From Microbacterium nanhaiense (GTDB lineage Bacteria > Actinomycetota > Actinomycetes > Actinomycetales > Microbacteriaceae): a stretch of 64,000 nucleotides of DNA. A program made the translations under genes and the position numbers. Shown piece by piece: positions 27,465 to 36,918 of this stretch. The stretch spans positions 124,277 through 188,276 of the forward strand of contig NZ_BMMQ01000002.1 in NCBI RefSeq assembly GCF_014646015.1. The letters are read 5' to 3'. Below the pieces are notes generated by a model. That model was not told the origin of the DNA and did no database searches. It saw nothing but the letters and a program-made list of their open reading frames with translations. Numbering within the stretch: position 1 is the stretch's first letter; every line of letters begins with the position of its first letter.

Positions 27465-28823
27465 ATGACCGCAGGCACATCAAAGATCAGCCGGAGGCGC
27501 GCCGCGGCGCCGTCTCGCGGGACCGAGAGCGCGCTTCGCACCTATGTGCTCGACACCTCCGTGCTGCTGAGCGATCCGCGAGCGCTCTTCCGATTCGCGG
27601 AGCATTCCGTCGTCATCCCGATCGTCGTCGTGACGGAGCTCGAGGGTAAGCGCCACGACCCGGAGATCGGATACTTCGCCCGTCAGGCCCTGCGACACCT
27701 CGACGACCTGCGCGTGGAGCACGGCCGCCTCGACTTCCCCGTGCCGACCGACGGCGGCGGCACGATCCGCGTCGAGCTGAACAGCTCCGACCCGACGGTT
27801 CTTCCGAGCGGCATGCGTCAGGGCGACAACGACGCGCGGATCCTCGCGGTCGCCGCGAACGTCGCGAACGACGGCCAGTGGGTGACGATCGTGTCGAAAG
27901 ACGTCCCCATGCGGGTCAAGGCGGCGTCGCTGGGGCTCGGCGCCGAGGAGTACCTCGCGGAGCAGGCCGTCGACTCCGGATGGACCGGCATCGCGAACCT
28001 CGCGGTCTCCGCGGAGGAGATGAGCGACTTCTACGAGGCGGAGGTCGGCGTTCATGACGAGGTGAAGGGCCTGCCCGCGAACACGGGGCTCGTGATCTCG
28101 TCCGAGCGCGGCTCGGCGCTCGCCCGCGCGACCGGGGCGGACGGCGAGTTCCGCCTGATCCGCGGTGACCGCGACGTCTTCGGTCTCAACGGTCGCTCGG
28201 CGGAGCAGCGGATCGCGATCGACCTCCTGCTGGATCCGTCGGTGGGGATCGTCTCGCTCGGTGGACGCGCCGGCACGGGAAAGTCGGCGCTCGCGCTGTG
28301 CGCGGGGCTCGAGGCCGTCCTGGAACGGCAGCAGCAGAAGAAGATCATCGTCTTCAGGCCTCTCTTCGCCGTCGGCGGGCAGGACCTGGGGTATCTGCCA
28401 GGTGACCAGGGCGACAAGATGACGCCGTGGGGGCAGGCGGTTTTCGACACGCTCGGATCCGTCGTCTCCGACAACGTCGTCGACGAGGTGATGCAGCGCG
28501 GGCTGCTCGAGGTGCTTCCGCTTACGCACATCCGCGGGCGCTCGCTGCACGACGCGTTCGTGATCGTCGATGAGGCGCAGTCTCTCGAGCGCAACGTTCT
28601 CCTCACGGTGCTGAGCCGTATCGGTCAGAACGCACGCGTGGTGCTGACGCACGATGTGCAGCAGCGAGACAACCTGCGGGTGGGCCGGCACGATGGCATC
28701 GCGAGCGTCATCGAGACCCTCAAGGGCCACAGTCTCTTCGGACACGTGACGCTGACGCGCTCGGAGCGGAGCGACATCGCGGCGCTCGTGACGAGCCTCC
28801 TCGAGGACGGCGAACTCGGCTGA
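27465..28823 (+). CDS. phoH: PhoH-family protein with N-terminal PIN domain (PhoH2)
   Basis: 452 residues. The PIN nuclease-like domain (about 27-150) starts [12 protein letters not shown] and keeps acidic residues for metal binding. The PhoH ATPase domain follows: Walker A GRAGTGKS with Lys273, Walker B IVDEAQ with Asp369 and Glu370. PhoH2 proteins couple RNA unwinding with RNase activity in mycobacteria. It does not overlap its neighbours; GGGACGCGGAG precedes the ATG. Confidence 0.92.
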   Translation: MTAGTSKISRRRAAAPSRGTESALRTYVLDTSVLLSDPRALFRFAEHSVVIPIVVVTELEGKRHDPEIGYFARQALRHLDDLRVEHGRLDFPVPTDGGGTIRVELNSSDPTVLPSGMRQGDNDARILAVAANVANDGQWVTIVSKDVPMRVKAASLGLGAEEYLAEQAVDSGWTGIANLAVSAEEMSDFYEAEVGVHDEVKGLPANTGLVISSERGSALARATGADGEFRLIRGDRDVFGLNGRSAEQRIAIDLLLDPSVGIVSLGGRAGTGKSALALCAGLEAVLERQQQKKIIVFRPLFAVGGQDLGYLPGDQGDKMTPWGQAVFDTLGSVVSDNVVDEVMQRGLLEVLPLTHIRGRSLHDAFVIVDEAQSLERNVLLTVLSRIGQNARVVLTHDVQQRDNLRVGRHDGIASVIETLKGHSLFGHVTLTRSERSDIAALVTSLLEDGELG

Positions 28824-28884
28824 GCGTTGCGTTCTGTGTCGGTCGATGTCGCTCTGTGTCGGCTGATTCCGCGTCGACGCGGGG

Positions 28885-28914
28885 GAGTGCTTACCGTGGA
28901 TCCACACAGCACTC
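28885..28914. promoter_or_regulatory. Nested palindrome upstream of metQ
   Basis: GAGTGCT (28885-28891) and AGCACTC (28908-28914) enclose the 10-bp palindrome GTGGATCCAC (28896-28905). It sits 20 bp upstream of the metQ ATG, so it would be in the leader or over the promoter. It does not resemble a known SAM riboswitch or MetJ box. Confidence 0.35.
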
Positions 28915-28933
28915 TGGACGAGGAGAACTCACC

Positions 28934-29827
28934 ATGGCACGTTTCACTCGCGCATTCGCGCCCCTCGCGATCGTTGGAATTCTCGCTGCCGCCGGTTGCG
29001 CCGGTGGCGACGCTGGCGTCGCGGCGGGCACGGAGGACGACCCGATCAAGCTCGGTGTCGTCGGCGCCTCCGACCCGTACTGGGACGTGTACGAGAAGGC
29101 CGTCGAGGCGGAGGGCATCTCCCTCGAGATCGTCGATTTCTCCGAATATTCGCTCGTCAACCCCGCCCTGAGCGAGGGCGAGCTCGACATCAACCAGTTC
29201 CAGCACATCCAGTACCTCGCCGACTACAACGTGCACGCGGACGACGACCTGCAGCCCATCGGGGCGACGGCCATCTACCCGCTCGGCCTGTACTCGACGA
29301 ACTACGACTCGATCGACGCCATTCCGGACGGCGAGACCGTCGTCGTGCCGGACGACACCGTCAACCAGGCGCGCGGACTCCTCGTGCTCCAGAAGGCGGG
29401 TCTCGTCACCCTGAAGGACGGCGGCAACTCGACGTCAACGCTGCAGGATGTCATCGAGGAGGAGTCCCGCGTCACGGTCGAGGCGCTCAAGGCCGACCTC
29501 ACGGTGACCTCCCTGCCCGACGTCGCCGCGGCGATCGTGAACAACGACTTCCTCGAGGCGGCGGGCCTCAAGGCCGGCGACGAGCTCATCGCGGACGACC
29601 CGGCCGACCCGGCCGCGCAGCCCTATGTCAACATCTTCGCGGTGCGCGCCGATGACGTCGAGGACGAGACCCTGAACAAGCTCGTCGAGATCTACCACTC
29701 GACGCCCGAGGTCCTCGACGGCCTGCGCCAGCAGTCCGGAGACTCGGCCGTGTTCTTGACGACGCCCGCGGCAGACCTGCAGGCATCGCTCGAGGAGACC
29801 GAGAAGAACATCGCGGCACTCGACTGA
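28934..29827 (+). CDS. metQ: Methionine ABC transporter substrate-binding lipoprotein
   Basis: 297 residues. A lipoprotein signal ends AAAGC with Cys22. The body is NlpA/MetQ family: IKLGVVGASDPYWDV, the FSEYSLVNPALSEGELDINQFQH stretch that contacts the ligand, and DDTVNQARGLLVLQKAGL. It binds methionine outside the membrane. A ribosome-binding site (AGGAGAA) precedes the ATG. It is first in metQ-metN-metI; the order differs from E. coli metNIQ. Confidence 0.93.
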   Translation: MARFTRAFAPLAIVGILAAAGCAGGDAGVAAGTEDDPIKLGVVGASDPYWDVYEKAVEAEGISLEIVDFSEYSLVNPALSEGELDINQFQHIQYLADYNVHADDDLQPIGATAIYPLGLYSTNYDSIDAIPDGETVVVPDDTVNQARGLLVLQKAGLVTLKDGGNSTSTLQDVIEEESRVTVEALKADLTVTSLPDVAAAIVNNDFLEAAGLKAGDELIADDPADPAAQPYVNIFAVRADDVEDETLNKLVEIYHSTPEVLDGLRQQSGDSAVFLTTPAADLQASLEETEKNIAALD

Positions 29828-29835
29828 ACTACCAT

Positions 29836-29868
29836 CGAGCGCGGGCCCTCACACGGGGTCCGCGCTCG
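29836..29868 (+). terminator. Intercistronic hairpin between metQ and metN
   Basis: CGAGCGCGG and CCGCGCTCG pair and the stem continues through a G-U pair into CCC/GGG. It could attenuate or stabilise the upstream metQ part, as is usual when the binding protein is needed in excess. Confidence 0.5.
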
Positions 29869-29898
29869 TCGCGTGTACCGAAGGATCCAGCAGAACGC

Positions 29899-30930
29899 AT
29901 GCCACACATCACCCTGACCGACGTCAGCAAGACGTATCCTCCCCAGAAACGCCGCGGCGCACCCGTGACGGCCGTGGACGCGGTATCGCTGGAGATCCAG
30001 CGCGGCGAGATTTTCGGCGTGATCGGCTACTCCGGCGCGGGCAAGTCGACGCTCGTGAGGCTGGTGAACGGGCTCGAGCCCGTCACGAGCGGATCCATCG
30101 AGATCGACGGGGTGGACGTCACGCGGCTGTCCCCTGCGAAGCTTCGGGATGTGCGGCAGAAGATCGGGATGATCTTCCAGCGCTTCAACCTGCTGCGCTC
30201 GCGCACGATCAGCCAGAACGTCGCCTATCCGCTCGAGGTCGCGGGGCTGCCCCGCGCCGCCCGCAAGGCCCGCGTCGCGGAGCTCCTCGAGTTCGTCGGC
30301 CTCAGCGACAAGGCCGATGCGTACCCGGAGCAGCTGTCGGGCGGCCAGCAGCAGCGTGTCGGAATCGCCCGCGCCCTCGCGGCGCACCCGGAGATCCTCC
30401 TCGCCGACGAGGCCACCAGTGCCCTCGACCCGGAGACGACCGACGAGGTGCTGGATCTGCTCGCACGCGTCAACCGCGAACTCGGCGTGACGATCATCGT
30501 CATCACGCACGAGATGGACGTCATCGCGCGGATCGCCGGACGCGTCGCGGTGATGGAGAAGGGGCGGGTCGTCGAACAGGGCGACACCTACGACGTCTTC
30601 ACGGATCCGCAGACCGCGACCACCCGCCGTTTCGTGCGCACCGTGGTGCGCGCGCTGCCCGACGGCGACGCTCTTGCCGCCCTGCGCGCACAGCACGAGG
30701 GGCGCCTGCTGACGATCTCCTTCCGAGACGACGGGGTGAACGAGGCCCGCGTGTTCGGTGCCCTCGCGCGCGCGGGCGTCGACTTCAACCTGGTGCACGG
30801 CGGCATCGACGACATTCAGGGCCGGGTGTACGGCCTCTTGACGATCGCCGTCCGCGGCGAGGAGAGCGCCGTCCGCGCGGCTCTCGACGGAATCGGAACG
30901 AGCGTGACGGTGACGGAGGTCGACGCATGA
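29899..30930 (+). CDS. metN: Methionine ABC transporter ATP-binding protein
   Basis: 343 residues. Walker A GYSGAGKS with Lys49, Q-loop IFQRFNLL, signature LSGGQQQRVGIARAL, Walker B ILLADEATSALD and the switch His in ITHEMD. A C-terminal NIL domain (about 265-343) is the methionine-sensing domain that causes trans-inhibition in E. coli MetN. The stop overlaps the metI start by 4 bp (ATGA). Confidence 0.95.
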   Translation: MPHITLTDVSKTYPPQKRRGAPVTAVDAVSLEIQRGEIFGVIGYSGAGKSTLVRLVNGLEPVTSGSIEIDGVDVTRLSPAKLRDVRQKIGMIFQRFNLLRSRTISQNVAYPLEVAGLPRAARKARVAELLEFVGLSDKADAYPEQLSGGQQQRVGIARALAAHPEILLADEATSALDPETTDEVLDLLARVNRELGVTIIVITHEMDVIARIAGRVAVMEKGRVVEQGDTYDVFTDPQTATTRRFVRTVVRALPDGDALAALRAQHEGRLLTISFRDDGVNEARVFGALARAGVDFNLVHGGIDDIQGRVYGLLTIAVRGEESAVRAALDGIGTSVTVTEVDA

Positions 30931-31598
30931 ATGACATCATCGAACGGATCGCCGAGATCGCGCCCGTGCTCTTCGAGGAAGCCGGCACGACCCTCTGGAT
31001 CGTCGCCGCGTCGCTGGTCTTCGGCGGGATCGCCGGCCTCATCGTCGGGACGGCGCTCACGGTCACGCGCAAGGGGGCGATCCTCGCGCAGCCGGTCGTG
31101 TTCTGGATCCTCAACGCGCTCGTGAACACGTTCCGCCCCGTGCCGTTCATCATCCTGCTCGCGGCGCTCCAGCCGCTCGCGCGCGTCGTGGTGGGGCGCG
31201 GGATCGGCAACGAGATGATCGTGTTCACGATCTCGATCGCCGCGACCTTCGGCATCGCCCGCATCGTCGAGCAGAACCTCGTCACCGTCGATCCGGGGGT
31301 GGTCGAGGCCGCCCGGGCGATGGGCGCGGGCCCGTGGCGCATCATCCGTACCGTGATCCTGCCCGAAGGGCTGGGCCCTGTCATCCTCGGCTACACCTTC
31401 GCGACGGTCGCGATCATCGACATGACGGCGGTCGCGAGCACCGTGGGCGGCCAGGGACTCGGCTCCTACGCGCTCAACTACGGCTTCCGCCAGTTCGACA
31501 TGGTGGCGCTGTGGAGCGCGCTCGTCGTGATCATCATCATCACCCAGGTCGTGCAGGCGCTCGGCAACTGGCTCGCTCGCCTGGTGCTCAGGCGCTGA
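30927..31598 (+). CDS. metI: Methionine ABC transporter permease
   Basis: 223 residues, five transmembrane helices, with the EAA loop EAARAMGAGPWRIIRTVILPEGLGP that docks on MetN. TM5 is preceded by TVGGQGLGSYALNYGFRQFD, typical of MetI. Completes the metQNI importer and is followed by a terminator. Confidence 0.95.
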   Translation: MNDIIERIAEIAPVLFEEAGTTLWIVAASLVFGGIAGLIVGTALTVTRKGAILAQPVVFWILNALVNTFRPVPFIILLAALQPLARVVVGRGIGNEMIVFTISIAATFGIARIVEQNLVTVDPGVVEAARAMGAGPWRIIRTVILPEGLGPVILGYTFATVAIIDMTAVASTVGGQGLGSYALNYGFRQFDMVALWSALVVIIIITQVVQALGNWLARLVLRR

Positions 31599-31603
31599 TG
31601 CGG

Positions 31604-31652
31604 ACGCCGGTGGGACGGAGCGAGGATGGCCCTCGCTCCGCCCCACCGGCGT
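31604..31652. terminator. Bidirectional terminator between metI and the PhoX gene
   Basis: A 22-bp stem with one mismatch (31604-31625 with 31631-31652) between convergent genes. Confidence 0.8.
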
Positions 31653-31661
31653 TCACGGGTG

Positions 31662-34019
31662 TTACGCGTCGTCGACGACGCCGTTGTCGCGCTTGCGTCG
31701 CGTGAGGGCCGCGAAGCCCGCCGCCGCGAGCACTCCCGCGCCGGCGATCACGCTGCCGATCACACTGCCACCGGTCGGTTCAAGCGGAGGTGCCGATTCC
31801 GTCGGGGTGGGCACGGGGCCGGCCGTCGGCGTCGCGCTCGGCGTCGGGGTTGCGCTGGGCGTGGCCGTCGGCGTGGCACTCGGGGACGGTGTCATCGTGG
31901 GGCTCGACGTCGGCGTCGCGGTGGCGGTGGGCGTCGGCGTCGCGGTCGGGCTCGGCTCGGCCGCCGCGAGCGGGAACACCTGGATCACCGAGGGGCGCGG
32001 GGCGTGCACGCCGCCGCCGAGGGGCGCGGGCTTCATCGCATCGGGGAACAGCGAGTTCGGCGCCTCGAAGGTCCCCTCCTCGCCGGGGTGCTGCACCGAG
32101 ACGAACACGTGGCGTTCGTCGTCGTGGATCACGGGACCGCAGGTCTCCGCGTCGCGCGGCACGGAGAGGAACTGCTCGACCTTTCCACGCTCCGGGCCGT
32201 CGAGAGTGACGCGGAACAGTCCGTCGTTGTATCCGATCGTCGAGGGCTGACCGTCCGTCGAGATCCACAGGTTCCCCTGCGAGTCGAACGCGAGGTTGTC
32301 GGGGCAGGAGATCGGCGAGACCTGGTCCGCCGGGAATCCCGAGAAGTAGCTCGTGCCGTTCTGGGCCGGGTCACCGGCGACGAGGAGGAGGGTCCAGGTG
32401 AAGGTCGTCGCGGTCTGGGAGCCGCCGTCCTCCGTGATCTCGATGACGTGGCCGTCGCGGTTCTCGGTGCGCGGATTGACTTCGTCGGCCGGTGCCTTGC
32501 CGTCGGGTCCCCGGTCGGTGTTGTTCGTGCAGGCTACGTAGACGCGGCCCGTGAGGGGGTTCGGTTCGACGTCCTCCGGACGGTCCATCTTGGTGGCTCC
32601 CACCCGGTCGGCGGCGAGGCGCGTGTACACCAGCACCTCCGCGGTCGACATTCCGTCGATGACCGATTCGCCGTTCTGCGTGAGCGGGATCCATCGGCCG
32701 GTGCCGCCGAAGCCGCCGTCCGCGGGCAGGGCGCCGGATCCGTCGATCTCGGCGGCCGGGGAGTCACCGGAGAACTGCGCGACGTAGAGGTCGCCGTTCT
32801 CGAGGAGCGTGAGGTTGTGCGCGCGGTCGCCGTCGATCGCTCGGTCGCGCGAGACGAACTTGTACAGGTAGTCGAAGCGCTCGTCGTCGCCCATGTAGGC
32901 GACGGCGTGGCCGTCCGCGGCGAGGATCACGTTGGCGCCCTCGTGCTTGAACCGACCCATCGCGGTGTGCTTCCGCGGCGTCGAATTCGGATCCATGGGG
33001 TCGACCTCGACGATCCACCCAAAGTGGTTCGGCTCGTTCGCGTGCTCGGTGCTGCGGGCATCGAAGCGCGGGTCGAGCGCTTCCCAGCCGCGAACGGTCT
33101 CCTCGTCGGCGAGGCCGTAGCGGAGGTCCGTCTCCGAGGTGCCCGGCGTGCGGAAGTAGCCGTTGAAGTTCTCCTCACCGGAGAGGATCGTGCCCCAGGG
33201 CGTCGTGCCGCCCGCGCAGTTGCCGAAGGTGCCGCGGGCCGTCAGGCCGTCCGCCGATGTCGCGGTGCGCAGCAGTTCCGATCCGGCGGCCGGACCGGTG
33301 AACGCGTAGGGCGTGTCGTCGAGGAAGCGTCGGTTGAGGGGAGCGCCCACGATCGGCGTCCAGGGGGAGGTCTCGTCGGCGCGGGTGAGCTCGACGACGC
33401 TCAGGCCGTGGGCCTTGAGACCGACGCCGCGCACGCGCTCGGGGTCGCCTGCGAGCTGCTCGGCGGGGAACATGATGTTCTCGTTCGTGTATTCGTGGTT
33501 CACGAACAGGATCGCCGTCGTTGCCGAGGTGCGGATGATGTCGGTGTAGTCGACGTTGTACCCGAATTGGCGCGCCTGTGCCTCCGCCGTCTGATTCAGC
33601 AGGTCGAAGGCCGGGCTGTCGGCGAAGAGCGGGTCGCCCCAGCGCAGGATCGGGGTCCAGTCGAAGCCCTCGGGAACCGTGAACTCGTCGACCATGTGCG
33701 GCACCGGGGCGATCGGGGTGAAGCCGAAGGCGCCCGTTTCACCGACGGCCGCGAGCTGGGCGCCGGCGGCGTGCGCGCGCTCGCCGCCGAGGAGCGTCGG
33801 GCCGAGAACGATCGCGGCGGCTCCCGCCAGGCCCATTCCGAGAACGGAGCGGCGCGAGATCTGAGCGTCGACGATGTCTCGGAAGTAGGAGTTGGAGCTC
33901 GTGTTGCACACGCCCTTCGCGCAGGCGTCTCCGCACTTGAGGTGGCACGTGACCGCGCTGCGCTTGCCGCGGACATGTCCCGCCATCGGCAGGAGCGTGC
34001 GTCCGATGTTCACCGCCAT
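31662..34019 (-). CDS. PhoX-family phosphatase, Tat-exported, with Thr-Pro stalk and C-terminal anchor
   Basis: 785 residues, DUF839/PhoX family (calcium- and iron-dependent alkaline phosphatase in characterised members). A Cys cluster (Cys25, 29, 33, 38) precedes a Tat signal with SRRSVLG at 55-61. The beta-propeller body covers about 90-690 and includes FGNCAGGTTPWGTILSGEENF. A Thr/Pro/Ala stalk (about 690-745) leads to LEPTGG (746-751), a hydrophobic helix and RRKR, the layout of a sortase-type wall anchor. ATG 34019 has AAGGG upstream. A possible PHO box lies upstream. Confidence 0.9.
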   Translation of the reverse strand: MAVNIGRTLLPMAGHVRGKRSAVTCHLKCGDACAKGVCNTSSNSYFRDIVDAQISRRSVLGMGLAGAAAIVLGPTLLGGERAHAAGAQLAAVGETGAFGFTPIAPVPHMVDEFTVPEGFDWTPILRWGDPLFADSPAFDLLNQTAEAQARQFGYNVDYTDIIRTSATTAILFVNHEYTNENIMFPAEQLAGDPERVRGVGLKAHGLSVVELTRADETSPWTPIVGAPLNRRFLDDTPYAFTGPAAGSELLRTATSADGLTARGTFGNCAGGTTPWGTILSGEENFNGYFRTPGTSETDLRYGLADEETVRGWEALDPRFDARSTEHANEPNHFGWIVEVDPMDPNSTPRKHTAMGRFKHEGANVILAADGHAVAYMGDDERFDYLYKFVSRDRAIDGDRAHNLTLLENGDLYVAQFSGDSPAAEIDGSGALPADGGFGGTGRWIPLTQNGESVIDGMSTAEVLVYTRLAADRVGATKMDRPEDVEPNPLTGRVYVACTNNTDRGPDGKAPADEVNPRTENRDGHVIEITEDGGSQTATTFTWTLLLVAGDPAQNGTSYFSGFPADQVSPISCPDNLAFDSQGNLWISTDGQPSTIGYNDGLFRVTLDGPERGKVEQFLSVPRDAETCGPVIHDDERHVFVSVQHPGEEGTFEAPNSLFPDAMKPAPLGGGVHAPRPSVIQVFPLAAAEPSPTATPTPTATATPTSSPTMTPSPSATPTATPSATPTPSATPTAGPVPTPTESAPPLEPTGGSVIGSVIAGAGVLAAAGFAALTRRKRDNGVVDDA
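31790..31970 (-). repeat. Low-complexity Thr-Pro-Ala coding repeat (stalk of PhoX protein)
   Basis: Short imperfect repeats of GGCGTCGGN-type units encode the PTATPTP / TPSATPT stalk. Likely O-mannosylated or extended wall-spanning sequence, by analogy with other actinobacterial anchored proteins. Confidence 0.7.
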
Positions 34020-34109
34020 GATCTGAAACCCTTCGACGTCGTATGCCGTCTCGAGCACGACGGCGTTTCCCATCCAAGGACACCGGGCGCGGGTGTCGGT
34101 CTCGTAGCG

Positions 34110-34120
34110 CGCAGGTGAAC
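34110..34120 (-). promoter_or_regulatory. Possible PHO box (PhoP-binding repeat) upstream of the PhoX gene
   Basis: On the minus strand GTTCACCTGCG fits every position of the Streptomyces direct-repeat consensus G(G/T)TCAYYYR(G/C)G as I recall it. The 11 bases before it (TTTACCCGGAT) match at only five positions. It is about 90 bp upstream of the start codon and downstream of the fumC terminator. Confidence 0.45.
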
Positions 34121-34131
34121 ATCCGGGTAAA

Positions 34132-34172
34132 GCAGGGCGGGCGGGAGGACCGTGTCCTCCCGCCCGCCCTGC
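34132..34172 (-). terminator. Terminator after fumC
   Basis: A perfect 19-bp G/C-rich stem (34132-34150 with 34154-34172), loop of 3, just after the fumC stop. Confidence 0.85.
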
Positions 34173-34179
34173 GGTTCGC

Positions 34180-35568
34180 TCAGCCCGCGTGCGTCATCGA
34201 CAGCAGGTCGAGCTTCTCATCGAGCTGCTCCTCGGTGAGCTCGCCGCGCTCGACGTAGCCGAGATCGATGACGGCCTCGCGCACCGTGATTCCCTTGGCG
34301 ACGGAGTGCTTCGCGATCTTCGCCGCGGCCTCATATCCGATGAGCTTGTTCAGCGGCGTCACGATGGAAGGGCTCATGCCGGCGAGGGCCGTGACGCGCT
34401 CGACGTTTGCCTGGAGGCCGTCGACGGTCTTGTCGGCGAGCACGCGCGAGGCGTTGGCCAGAAGCCGGATCGACTCGAGCAGGGCGGTGCCCATGACGGG
34501 GATCGCGACGTTGAGCTCGAAGGATCCCGAGGCGCCCGCCCAGGCGACGGTCGCGTCGTTGCCGATGACGCGTGCGCACACCATGAGCGTCGCCTCCGGG
34601 ATGACCGGGTTGACCTTTCCGGGCATGATCGACGAGCCGGGCTGCAGGTCGGGGATGTGGATCTCGCCGAGACCCGTGTTGGGGCCCGAACCCATCCAGC
34701 GCAGGTCGTTGTTGATCTTCGTCAGCGACACCGCGATGGTGCGCAGCGCGCCCGAGGCCTCGACGAGGCCGTCGCGGTTGGCCTGGGCCTCGAAGTGATC
34801 GACGGCCTCGGTCAGGGGCAGGCCGGTCTCGGCGACGAGGTTCGCGATGACCTTCTGCGGGAAGCCCTTGGGGGTGTTGATGCCGGTTCCGACGGCCGTG
34901 CCGCCCTGCGGAACCTCGGCGACGCGGGGGAGCGCGGCTTCGACGCGTTCGATGCCCAGCCGCATCTGCCGCGCGTATCCGCCGAACTCCTGGCCGAGGG
35001 TCACGGGGGTCGCATCCATGAGGTGGGTGCGGCCCGACTTGACGACGCTCTTCCACTCGTCGGCCTTGCGCTCGAACGACTTCGCGAGGTGGTCGAGGGC
35101 GGGCACGAGGTCGGTGATCAGAGCCTCGGTCACGGCCACGTGCACCGAGGTCGGGAACACGTCGTTCGACGACTGCGAGGCGTTGACGTGGTCGTTGGGG
35201 TGCACCTCGCGCCCGAGCTTCTCGGTCGCGAGCGTCGACAGCACCTCGTTCATGTTCATGTTCGAGCTCGTGCCGGAACCCGTCTGATAGGTGTCGACGG
35301 GGAACTGGGCGTCGTACTCGCCGGTCACCACCTGGTCGGCGGCCCACGCGATCGCGTCGGCGATCTCGCCGTCGAGCGTGCCGAGGTCCTTGTTCGCGAG
35401 GGCCGCGGCCTTCTTGATGCGGGCGAGCGCGGCGATGTGACGCGACTCGAGGCCCTTGCCGGAGATGGGGAAGTTCTCGACGGCGCGCTGCGTCTGGGCG
35501 CGGTAGAGCGCGTCGACGGGGACGCGCACCTCGCCCATCGTGTCGTGTTCGATGCGGTATTCGGTCAC
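34180..35568 (-). CDS. fumC: Fumarate hydratase, class II
   Basis: 462 residues. It interconverts fumarate and malate in the TCA cycle. Superfamily motifs: [36 protein letters not shown], and the signature loop [11 protein letters not shown] with the catalytic Ser. GTG 35568 has AAGGAG 7 bp upstream; an out-of-frame ATG AAG TGA lies between them and would make only a dipeptide. It follows the carbonic anhydrase gene by 11 bp and is the last gene of the xseB-DUF4245-carbonic anhydrase-fumC unit. Confidence 0.96.
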   Translation of the reverse strand: MTEYRIEHDTMGEVRVPVDALYRAQTQRAVENFPISGKGLESRHIAALARIKKAAALANKDLGTLDGEIADAIAWAADQVVTGEYDAQFPVDTYQTGSGTSSNMNMNEVLSTLATEKLGREVHPNDHVNASQSSNDVFPTSVHVAVTEALITDLVPALDHLAKSFERKADEWKSVVKSGRTHLMDATPVTLGQEFGGYARQMRLGIERVEAALPRVAEVPQGGTAVGTGINTPKGFPQKVIANLVAETGLPLTEAVDHFEAQANRDGLVEASGALRTIAVSLTKINNDLRWMGSGPNTGLGEIHIPDLQPGSSIMPGKVNPVIPEATLMVCARVIGNDATVAWAGASGSFELNVAIPVMGTALLESIRLLANASRVLADKTVDGLQANVERVTALAGMSPSIVTPLNKLIGYEAAAKIAKHSVAKGITVREAVIDLGYVERGELTEEQLDEKLDLLSMTHAG

Positions 35569-35579
35569 TTCATCGCTCC

Positions 35580-36260
35580 TTACGCGAGGGTGGTGGTTGC
35601 GGAGTCGGTCGCGGCGGTGTCCGCGATCCCCAGCATCACGTCGGGCACCGCGGTGCCTTCGGCGAGGCGGTAGTTCGCGCCGACGATGCCCAGGCGGCCG
35701 CTCTCGACGCCGGCCTTGATCATGTCCGACGAGTGCATGAGGGCCTGGATCGTGTCGCGCAGGTGCTCCTGCCCGACGCGCCACGCGTCGAGCGGCTCGC
35801 CCTCGCGTCCCGCCTCGATCTGCTCCCGACGCACGCGTCGGGCGGCGGGAACGATCGGCGAGACCTGGCGCCAGATCGCGGGAGCGATCACGGGCGCATC
35901 GGGTTCGAGGCTCTGCACGGCGGCGGCGACGGCGCCGCAGGAGTCGTGGCCGAGCACGACGATGAGCGGCACGTCGAGGATGTCGACCGCGTACTCGATC
36001 GTGCCCATGATCGACTCACCCGTGACCTGTCCGGCGTTGCGCACGACGAAGAGGTCACCGAGGCCGAGATCGAAGATGATCTCGGCGGCGAGGCGCGAGT
36101 CGCTGCAGCCGAAGAGAACGGCGAGCGGCTTCTGGCCCTCGGCGAGGTCCTCGCGGCGGGCGACGTCCTGGTGCGGGTGCGCGGGGGTGCCGGCGACGAA
36201 GCGCTCGTTGCCCTCCTTCATGCGCTGCCAGGCCTGGGTGGGGGTGAGACGGTCACTCAT
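35580..36260 (-). CDS. Beta-class carbonic anhydrase
   Basis: 226 residues. Zinc ligands are Cys52, His105 and Cys108, with the Asp54-Arg56 dyad of CSDSR. It hydrates CO2 to bicarbonate, supplying carboxylases. ATG 36260 (after AAGGGG) overlaps the DUF4245 stop by 8 bp (ATGAGTGA), so translation is probably coupled. Confidence 0.94.
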   Translation of the reverse strand: MSDRLTPTQAWQRMKEGNERFVAGTPAHPHQDVARREDLAEGQKPLAVLFGCSDSRLAAEIIFDLGLGDLFVVRNAGQVTGESIMGTIEYAVDILDVPLIVVLGHDSCGAVAAAVQSLEPDAPVIAPAIWRQVSPIVPAARRVRREQIEAGREGEPLDAWRVGQEHLRDTIQALMHSSDMIKAGVESGRLGIVGANYRLAEGTAVPDVMLGIADTAATDSATTTLA

Positions 36261-36918
36261 GTGTGGCCCCTTCCTGCTGCAATGCAGCGATTTCGTCGGC
36301 GACACGCTCGGCGAGCTGCGCCGTGATCTCTGCGGACGCCGACCCGTAGAGCAACACGTAGTCGCTTCCCGCCTGCACGCCGAGGGCGTAGGCGATATTG
36401 CTCGTCGACGAGGGGTCGGACACCACGTACTCCGTGAAATCGATCCCGCCGGCCGTTACCGTGCCGCTCGCCTCGGTTCCGCGCAACTGCTGCGTGGCCC
36501 ATACCTCGTCGGCGTCGAAGGCCTGCGCGAAGCGCACGTACGCGTGGCCGGCGTCGGGGATCGAGTTGAAGTTGACGGTCCATACCGAGGGGGCGCCGGG
36601 CTCGATCTCCGCGATGTTGGTGGTCCAGCCGTCCGGTGCGTCGGGCGTGATGACGGTGCGCTCGAACTGATTCGAGACCTGGGACGCGATCTCGTCGACG
36701 TTCGGCTGCGGCGCGTTGTCGATCTCGCCGCGCGGCACGATGAAGTAGACGACCGCAACGATCGCGAGGCTCACGAGGAGCGCGACGATCAGGTTCTTGA
36801 AGCTCTGACTCTGTCGGTAGTTCTTCGAGTTCTCGGCCTTGCGCGCTGCCATTTCCTCCGGCGTCTCGGGGCGGCCGAGGTGCGCCGCGATGCGCGGTTC
36901 TGCGGGGCGGCGTGCCAT
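36253..36918 (-). CDS. DUF4245 family membrane-anchored protein
   Basis: 221 residues. A basic N-terminus, one transmembrane helix (about 43-64), and an extracytoplasmic domain of about 150 residues with alternating beta strands. Matches the actinobacterial DUF4245 family, which is regularly found between xseB and fumarase or carbonic anhydrase genes. The start shares one base with the xseB stop (TGATG). Function unknown. Confidence 0.85.
   Translation of the reverse strand: MARRPAEPRIAAHLGRPETPEEMAARKAENSKNYRQSQSFKNLIVALLVSLAIVAVVYFIVPRGEIDNAPQPNVDEIASQVSNQFERTVITPDAPDGWTTNIAEIEPGAPSVWTVNFNSIPDAGHAYVRFAQAFDADEVWATQQLRGTEASGTVTAGGIDFTEYVVSDPSSTSNIAYALGVQAGSDYVLLYGSASAEITAQLAERVADEIAALQQEGATHE

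Noticed and set aside
28824..28933. SAM riboswitch before metQ
   Set aside because: None of the conserved SAM-riboswitch elements are visible; only a palindrome close to the start codon.
31626..34118. Long plus-strand open frame opposite the PhoX gene
   Set aside because: Antisense shadow; the minus strand encodes a complete PhoX protein with export signal.
34206..35572. ATG AAG TGA mini-frame between the ribosome-binding site and GTG of fumC as a regulatory uORF
   Set aside because: It encodes only two residues (35570-35578 region) and probably arises by chance from the spacing; no evidence of selection.
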